This document shows positions 49,701-58,700 of a stretch of DNA of 64,000 nt, piece after piece. Location of the stretch: positions 620,001 to 684,000 of the forward strand of contig NZ_CP060494.1 of NCBI RefSeq assembly GCF_014334115.1. The letters run 5' to 3'. A model generated the notes under the pieces. The model searched no databases. It was not told where the DNA came from and saw nothing but the letters and a program-made list of their open reading frames with translations. Within the stretch, counting starts at the first letter, position 1, and every line of letters begins with the position of its first letter. A program made the position numbers and the translations under genes. Source of the stretch: Sphingosinithalassobacter sp. CS137 (GTDB lineage: Bacteria; Pseudomonadota; Alphaproteobacteria; Sphingomonadales; Sphingomonadaceae).

Positions 49701-52700
49701 TCGCGCCGGACAGCGTGATCGTGGCCGCGCTGTTCGTAACGGCGAGCACCGGGCTCGCGGCTGTGATGATCGATCCCGCATAGCTCAGCGCACCGCCCGA
49801 GGCGCCGTTCACGAGCACCGAGCTCACCGTCGATCCGGCGATGGCCGCGCTGCCGCCCCCGCCACCGATGGCGACCGTTCCACTGCCGACACCGTTGAAA
49901 GCCAGACCGACTCCTGCGCCGTCGATCGTCAGGACCGAGCCTGCCGTGTCGGCGATGTTGATCGTCCCGAGCGTTCCACCGAATTCGAAGCCGGTGCCGC
50001 CGTCGATATCGATCCTGCCGGTGAGATTTACCGAGCCGGCACCGGACAGATTTGCGAAGGCCGCGCCCCCGCCCCCGCCCGACGCAGTGAGGTCGACGAT
50101 GTTCAGCGAACCGGCGAGCGACAGCGCTTGCAGCGTCATTGCGGCGTTGGTCGAGGAAGTCGTCGCGATCGAACCGAATGCCGCGCCCGCGGCGCCGATC
50201 GTCATTCCGTCAAGCGACAGCGCCTGCCCCGCACCGGTGACGATGCGGTTCGCGCCAACCGTCGGTTTGGCGATCACCAGCGTACCGCCACCGCTTGCAG
50301 AGAAGCCTGCGCCGCTGGTGGTGGCGATGTCCAACCCGCCAAGGAAGCTCACTGCCGCACCGCCATTGTTGGTGAGCATCACGCCGGCGCCACCGGTGTT
50401 CGCTACGGTGACCGCGCCCTGGAACATCACGTCGAGCGGGTCGGTCTGAGCGCTGTTGTTGCGGATCGCGATCGCCGCGGTGCTCGTCGCGCTGGCCTCC
50501 ACGGCTCCGGTGACGGTGAAACGTCCCTCGACCTGGTCGAGCAGAATCCCGAACGCCCCACCCGAGGCACGCACGCTGTCGAGCGTCATGGCGATCGCGA
50601 GCGGGTCGAGATCGATTGCCGTACCGCTGGTCGTGTCGACCGTGCCGCCGGTGGTGCCGAGCAGGAAGTTGTTCGCCTTCGCATTCGCCACCAGCAGGCC
50701 GGTGCCGCTGTCGTTGGCGATGTTCAGATCGGTGAAGTTCAACGTACTCGTGACATCGGACAGGCTGAGCCCGACGCCGGTGATCCGCGCTGCGCTGGTG
50801 CCCAGATTCAAAGCGCCGGCAGAGACGGGCTGCAGCCCGGGTGCGATCGTGGGATCGGCATCGAAACGCACGCCGCTGAGTACGAACCCGCCCGTCTCGC
50901 TGCTGTGAGTCCCGGTCATGTTCGCGAATGCCGACAGAGTGAGCGACCCCGCGCCTCCGCCGACCAGGTTGAGGATGTTGCCGCCGGCCGCAGCGAGCGT
51001 AAGATTGCTCAGGCCCAGCACCGTGTTGGCGGCGCCGCTCTGGACGTTGATCGCGCCCGCCGCACCTCCGCTGATCGTGCTGTTGCGGATGATGCTGGCG
51101 CCGCCGATCGCGTTGCCCCACACACCCGCACCCGTCCCCGAGTTGGTGATCACCAGTCCGTCGAGAATGTTCGAGCCGCCCAGCGTGACGGTCGGCGAAG
51201 CGCCGCTGCCCGTCAGCGTCGGCGCGCCCGAGCCGGCGAACGGGTTGGAGAGGACCCCGGTCTGAACGTTGTACAGCGTCACATTGGCCGGCGCGCCGCC
51301 GCCGACGTTGAAGCTGTCGGTGTCGCGGAAGCTGTAGAGGAATTGGCCGCCGTCGAGGATCAGCGATCCGCCCGCACCCGTGACGTCCAGCATATCGGCG
51401 CCGCCGTTGGGATCGTTGAGCAGAACGATATAGGTCGCATTGGAGGCCATCGCCCCGGCCAGCGATCCCGGATCGCTGCGCGCGCCGCTTCCGTTCGCAC
51501 CCTGTTGAACGAAATAGGCCCTCACCGAAAATCCGGTGGTGTCGCCAACCAGATTCACGTCGGCGAAATCATAGCTGCCCCGGCCGCCGTCCAGCCCGGC
51601 GATCACGAGCGGAGTCACCCCGCTGATCGTCGAAGCCGCTCCATCGGCGTCGGTGTTCGATCCGTCGCCATAGCGGAAGTTTCCTGCGATCGCGGCATTG
51701 GTGAGATCGATGCCGATGCCGACCCCGGTGATCGTTCCGCCCTGCAGCACGACAATGTTGCCGCTCGTCGAATTGCCGGTCAGGTCGATTCCGCGCGAGC
51801 CGGTGATCGAAGTGCCGGTGATATCCAGCGTCTCGAAACTGACGCTGCCGCCGACGCCGGTCAGGTCGACCGCTGTCGCGCTCGCGCCAATGCCGGTCAC
51901 ATCGACGTCGCCGAAGGTGAAACCGCCGGACGCGCCGTTGACGATCGCGATCCGCGCGCCGCCCGAAAGCGCCACACTCCCGAAGCGGTAGGCACCATCG
52001 GCATTATCGAATGTCAGACCGCTGCCGCCGGTCGCCGTGATCGCGGCGCCCGACAGGTCGAGCGTGCCCGTCGCATGCGTCGAAACAGCGATCGCCGCGC
52101 CGCTAGCCTGGCTGATCGTGCCGGTGTAACTGACGTTGGCCGTCGAATTCTGAACGTCGAGCGCGGCGCCCGACGCGCCGCTGATGCTCGCGCTGCCAAA
52201 GGTAAAGCTGCCGCCCGAGCCTCCGGTGATCGCGATGCGCGCGCCGCCGGAGAGCGCAGTCGTGCCGAAAGTATAGCTTCCGTCGGCATCGCTGAACGCC
52301 AGGCCGCTGCCGCCGGTCGCCGTAAGCGTCGCGCCCGAGAAATCGAGCGTACCGGTCGCATGCGCAGAGACGTCGATCGCCGCACCGCCAGCCTGGCCGA
52401 TCGTGCCGGCGTAGCTGAGGCTGGCAGTCGAATTCCGCACTTCGACCGCAGCCGCGGCGGCGTCACTGATGCTTGCGTTGCCGAAGGTGAAGCTGCCGGC
52501 CGAGCCGCCCGCGACCGCGATGCCGCCGCCGCCCGAGAGCACGGTGGTGCCTGCGAAACTATAGGTGCCGTCGGCATCGGCGAAGGAGAGGCCACCCCCG
52601 CCCGTCGCCGACAGGCTGCTGCCTGCGGCGAAGGTAAGTGTGCCGGTGTGGCCGACCACGTCGAGCAGCGCAGCAGACGCTGTCTGGACGACACTGCCGC

Positions 52701-55700
52701 CATAGTTCAGGTCAGCGGCTCCGCCGAGGGCGATGGCCGAGGCGCTGGTGCCGCTGATCGTCGATCCCGCGCCGAAAGCGAAGCTCCCCGCGCTTGCACC
52801 GGTGATGGCTATTCCGAAGGTTCCGCCGCTTGCCGATAGCGTGCCGATGTTCATCGCACGCCCGCCGGCGCCGATCCCCACGCCGTTCGTGACGCTTACG
52901 CCGCCTCCGGCACCCGAACGGATGACCGAATCGAGAGTCAGGTCCAGGCGCGTATCCGCGATGTCGATCGCGGTGCCGTTCGACACGTCGATCGTTCCTG
53001 CCGCGCTCGCCAGATTCAGCGTCGGCGCATACGCCCGGAGCGCGGTGCCGCCGCTGTTGAAAATCGAGAGGTTCGTGAAGTTCAACGAGCCGGTCGCGCC
53101 GTCAAGATCAAGGGCGCTGCCCGTCACTCGTCCGCCCGCACTCCCGATCCGCAACGAGGAATCGACCGCCTGGAATCCGGCCGTCGCAAGATCTGCGTCG
53201 AACAGCACGGAAGCGAGCCGCGCGCCCGCGGTCTCGCCGTAGCCGCCGTCGATGGCGATGTTCGAGAACTGAGTCAGTGCGAAGCTGCCGCCGACGCCCG
53301 ACACGAGCAGCGGCGTCCCGCCCGATGCGCGCAACTGGAGATTGGCCAGGGCCGCGCTCGCCGAACCGCCCCCCGCCAGCAGCTGAAGCGCACCGTTCGC
53401 GCCGGAGAGAATGCTGTTGCGGATGATGATGTTGGCAGCGCCCGATCCGAACACGCCAACGCCGGTGCCGCCGTTCGCGATCCGCACGCCATCGATCAGG
53501 TTGTTGCCGGTGACGACCAGCGTAGCCGCGTTCCCACCCGCGCTGGTGGTCAGAGTCGGCGCGCCCGATCCGGCGAAGGGATTGGTGATCATCCCGGTCG
53601 CCACGTTGTAGAGCAGCACGTTCGCCGGAGCCCCGCCGGGCACCGCCAGCGAATCGCCGTTGAGGAATCCCAGCAGTTGCTGGCCGCTGCCGAGCGTGAA
53701 CGTGCCGCCGGTTCCGAAGACCAGATCGTTCGCATCGAGGATATCGTTGCCGCCGGTCGGGTCGTTGAGCAGCAGGATGATGTCGGCTCCGGCTGCCGCC
53801 GCGCCGGCAAGGCTACCCGGATCGGATCGGGTCCCCGCGCCGCTTGCGCCGGCGCGTACCCAGTAGAGCGAGGCGGAGCCGGCAAGGCCGCTCGTGTCGC
53901 CGAGGAGATTCACGTCGCTGAAATCGTACCCGCCGGTGCTGCCGCTCAGACCGGCGATCGCAAGCGGCGTGATCGCGCTGATCGTCGAGGCGGCGCCATC
54001 GGCATCGCTGCTCGATCCGTCGCCGTAGCGGAAGCTGCCGGTGATCGCCGCGTTCGTCAGGTCCACGCCCGTGCCGACGCCGGTGATCGTACCGCCCTGG
54101 ATCACTGCCACGGTGCCGCCATAGGTGGCGCCGGTCAGGTCGATGCCCCGCGTCCCGCTCGTGGAAGCGCCCGCGATGTCGAGCGTGGCGAAGCGCACCG
54201 TTCCCGACGCCGAACGTGCATCCAGGCCGGTGGCGTTCGCACCTAGCGCGGTAATGCCGGTTTCGGCGAAGTCGATCGTGCCGCTGCTGCCCGCGCCGAT
54301 CCGGATCCCCGCGCTACCCGGGGCGGCGACCGAGACGGAACCGGTGAAGGTCGCCGATCCGTCGATGTCGGACAACAGGATGCCGGCCGTGCCGGTGTTC
54401 GAAATCGTTGCTCCCGCGGCCTTGAAGGCGCCCTGCAGCCCCTCCACGCGCACGCCCGATCCACCCGCCCCGGCGATCGTCATTCCGCCGACCGTCACGT
54501 CGCCCGTGTTGCCGAGGATCTGAAGGCCGTCCGCGGCGGCACCGCTGATGGTGACGGTACCCAGATCGATTGCCGCGCTGTTGCCGGCGAGCGTAATGCC
54601 CGAGCCGGCGCTGGTGCCGCCCACGGTGATACCAGTGAAGCCGAGCACACCGCTGCCGCCGATGCCGCTCAGCGACACTGCGTCGCCCGCGGCGGTAGCC
54701 GTCGAGACCGCGCCGAAGGAAAGCGCACCGTGGAGCGTGACGGTGTCGATCGCCAGCGCGCGCGCGGCGCCGGTTGCCGTCAGCACGATCGCCGAACCCT
54801 GGAGTCCGAGCGATCCGCCGCCCGCACCGGAGAGCGACAGCACCGTGCCGCCGCTCGAGGTCAGCGCAAGGTTTCGCAGAGTGGCCGACGCCGCTGCGCC
54901 CCCGCCGGTGAGGCGCACCGCGCCGAGCGCGCCCGAGATCTGCGAATTGGCGATGCTGACGTTCGACACGCCCGCACCGTCGATGCCGATCCCGGCACCT
55001 CCGATCAGCAGGCCATCGAGCACGTTGTTGTTCGCCAGCCGGACCGTCACCGCGCCCGTCGAAGTGAGCAGCGGCGCGCCCGATCCGGCATAGGGATTGG
55101 TGACGAGGCCAGGCGTGACCCCATGCAGCACGAGATTTGCGGGCGCACTGCCCCCCACCGCCTGCGTGTCACCATTAAGGAAGCTGATTAGGCGCTGACC
55201 CGCAAGAAGGTCGAACGAACCGACTCCCGATACACTGAGCTGATCCTGCCCCCCGGCCGGGTTGTTCAGAAGCACGACGACCTGCGCATTGGCGGCGAGC
55301 GCGGCCGCCAGGCTGCCCGGATCGGCCTGGGTACCCGAGCCGGTACGGCCTGCCTCAACGAAGAACAGGCGCGCGCCGGTCGCCAGCGCACTGGTATCGC
55401 CGACCAGCGCCACGTCGGCGAAGTCGTACCGGCCAACGCCGGCGTTCAGCCCGGCGGCCGCGATCGGAGTGACGGCATTGATTGTCGAAACGGCGCCATC
55501 GGCATCGCTGCTCGATCCGTCGCCGTAGCGGAAGCTGCCGGTGATCGCTGCGTTGGTCAGGTCCACGCCCGTGCCGACCCCGGTGATCGTACCGCCTTGC
55601 GCGACCGTCAGGCTGCCCGCAAAACTCGCGCCGGTGAGATCGATGCCGCGCGTCCCGCTGGCGGAGCTGCCGCTGATGTTCAGCGTTCCGAACACGATTG

Positions 55701-58700
55701 CGCCACCCGCTCCCCGCGCATCGACACCCGTGCCGCCGGCACCAATGCCGCTGATCGAAACGTCGCCGAAAGACAGGTTGCCCGTGCTCCCGCCGGTCAA
55801 CGAAATTCCCGCCGTTCCCGACCCGTTGATGCTGACCGCACCGAAGCTGGTCGTACCCGAGTTGCCCGCACCGAACGCCAGCCCGGAGCCGACGGAATTC
55901 GCGATCGTCACCGCGCCGCCGAAGCGGACCGAGCCGACGATATCAGCGAGCAGTGCACCGGTCGCATTGCCGGTCAGCGCAAGGCTGCCGAGCGAGAGCG
56001 TGGCGCCGGTGTTGACCCCCTGAATCGAAAGCCCCGCACCCGCGGAGCCGCCGATCGAACCGCTCGAAATGGAAACATCACCTCCAGCGCCCGCGATGCG
56101 CAGGCCCGTCCCGCCCGCGCTCAGGATGCTGAGCGAGCCAAGGGCGATCGGGCCGCTGTTGCCGCTCAACCACACGGCGTCGCCCGCGCTGCCGATGACG
56201 TTCACGGCGCCTGCGGAGATGCCCGCGCTGCTGCCCGCAATGCTCAGCCCCGCGCCGGTCGCGGTTCCGCCGATGGTGACGGCGCCGAGCGAGAGCGATG
56301 CGCCGGTCACTCCAGCGATCGACACCGCGGTGGTCGCCGACGCGCCGGTTGTGATCGCGTTGATCGCGATTCCGCTGCTTGCGACCGTGTCGAGCGAGAG
56401 ACCCGCTGCGCCGCCGGTCGCCGCTATGCTCACGTCAGAGGCGGAGACGCTGAGCGTGCCGGCACCTGCGCCGCTGAGCGACAGGACCGTGCCACCGCTC
56501 GCCGAAAGGTCGAGGTTGCCCAGCGTCAGCGACGAAGTCGCTCCCCCGGCGGTGACGGCAATCGCGCCACCGCTGCCCGACACGGTCGAGTTGAGGATCG
56601 TCGCGCTGGTCAGTCCCTGCCCGAGAATTCCGACGCCGCCGCCGGTGTTGCCGATCTGGACGCCGTCCACCCGGCTGTCGTTGCCGAGCGTGAGCGTGGC
56701 CCCGCCCACAGCCGAACTGGTGAGAAGCGCCGCGCCGGAACCGGCGAACGGATTGGTGATCACGCCGGAGCTGACTCCGGTGACGATCAGATTCTGGGGA
56801 GCCGCCGCGCCTCGCACCGAGAAGGAATCGGTGTCGCGGAAGCTGAGCAGCGCCTGACCGGATCCGAGGGTGAAGGTGCCGCCCGTCGCGATCGCATCGA
56901 TCACGTCCTGCCCGCCATCCGGATTGTTGAGCAGCACGATATACTGGGCGCCGGACGCGAGCGCCCCCGCAAGGCTGCCAGGATCGTTGCTGCCGATGCC
57001 GCTTCCGGTCGCTCCGGCCATCACATAATAGGTCGTGAAGCTGCCGCCCGAGAGATTGCTCGTGTCGCCGTTCAGCGTCGCATCGGAGAGGTCATAGATC
57101 CCCGTGCCGGTGTTCATGCCGGCGATCACGATCACCGTATTCGCGGTGATGCTGCTGCCCGTGCCGTTGCTGGCATTGCCGTCGCCGAACCGGAAGGAGC
57201 CGGTCGCCGACGCATTGGTGAGGTCGACACCAACGTCGACGCCGGAGATCGCGCTCGGTCCCGAGATGACGATCGCGCCGCCGTTGGTCGTCCCGGTCAG
57301 ATCGATACCGGTCGAGCCCACGATCGACGTGCCTGAGATCTGCAGCGTGCCAAAGCTGACATTGCCCTGGGTGCCGGTGAGATCGAGCCCGGTGCCGCTT
57401 CCCAGGCCGGTAATCGTCACATTGCCGAAGCTTGCCCCTCCGGCGACACTGCCGATGCGGATTGCATCGCCCATCGGATTGCTGATGGTGATCGGTCCGG
57501 AGAAGCCGACGCTACCCATCAGATTGTTCAACGATACCGCGGGCGTGCCGGCGCCCGTTCCGGTGAGCGTGATCGGGCCGGAGAGAGTGACCGTCGACCC
57601 CGCCAGTGTGTCCTCGATCACGATCGGGCCGGTTCCGGTGATCGCGCCCGTGAAGTTGATCGCGCCGCCGGTGTTGGAAACATGGACAAGCGGGCCAGTG
57701 CCGCTGCCACTGATCGTTCCGCCGAAGTTAAGCCCGATCGTGCCGCCGCTGCCCGCGACGCCCGCTTCGCCGATCTGAACGCCAGCGCCGCCGCTTCCGG
57801 AGATCGAGCCGCCGCCAATGGTGACGAAACCGGTCGAACCCCCAGTCACGAGGAGGCCCTGCTGACCGGAACCGGTGATCGTGAGCGTCCCGATCGCCAG
57901 AGTGTTTCCGCCCGCTCCCGCGCCCGTCACATCGTCCAGCACCACGCCCGCACCCGCCGCGCCGGCCGACTGCACGGCAGTGAAGCGCAGGTCGAGAAGG
58001 AGCGGATCGAGATCGAGTGCGGTGCCCGCCGCCGTGTCGACGCTGCCGTCGCCGGTGGCGAGCGTGAAGCTGCCCGATTTGGTGTTGCGCACCAGCAGCC
58101 CGGTCCCGGTGCCGTTCGCGATGTCGAGGTCGGAGAAGCTCAATACTCCCTCGACCTCGGCCAGGCTCAACCCCGCTCCGTTCACGCGCGCATCCGCGGT
58201 GCCGATCTGCATGCGGCCCGCGTCCACGAGCTGGTTGCCCGCCGCGGTCGCATCGGCGTCGAAGCGCACCGACCGCGCAGCAAATCCGCCGCTTTCGCCG
58301 TTGCCGCCCGCGATCGTCAGCCCCGCGAACCCAGCGACCGTGACCGACCCGGCGCCCGAGCCGTCGATGTCGAGCACCGTGCCACCGGTTGCGGAAAGCG
58401 AAAGATTGGAAAGCGCCACCGTCAGCGCAGCGCCGCCATCGTCGATGTCGATGGCGCCGGCACCGCCTGCGATTGCGCTGTCGCGCAGCGTGACGCTGCT
58501 GCCGCCGCGCACCAGAACACCCGCGCCAGCCGCGCCCCGAACGGTCAGCCCGTCGAGCACCACCGGACCGAGCGTGTTGGCGAGGGTGAGGCCGACACCG
58601 CCGGTATTCTGGATGACGACTCGCTCCAGGGCGAAGGCGCCGACCCCGCTCGCCACGACGCCGGCACCGCTGCCGGAAATGGTGACGTCACGCACGACGG

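Noticed and set aside
47530..52839. A 1,769-codon open frame on the plus strand, antisense to the giant adhesin, plus several shorter ones
   Set aside because: Long antisense frames are expected opposite high-GC repetitive genes. The translation is Arg/Asp/Ala-rich without domains, and the minus frame has signal peptide, ribosome site and repeats. It is treated as a shadow.
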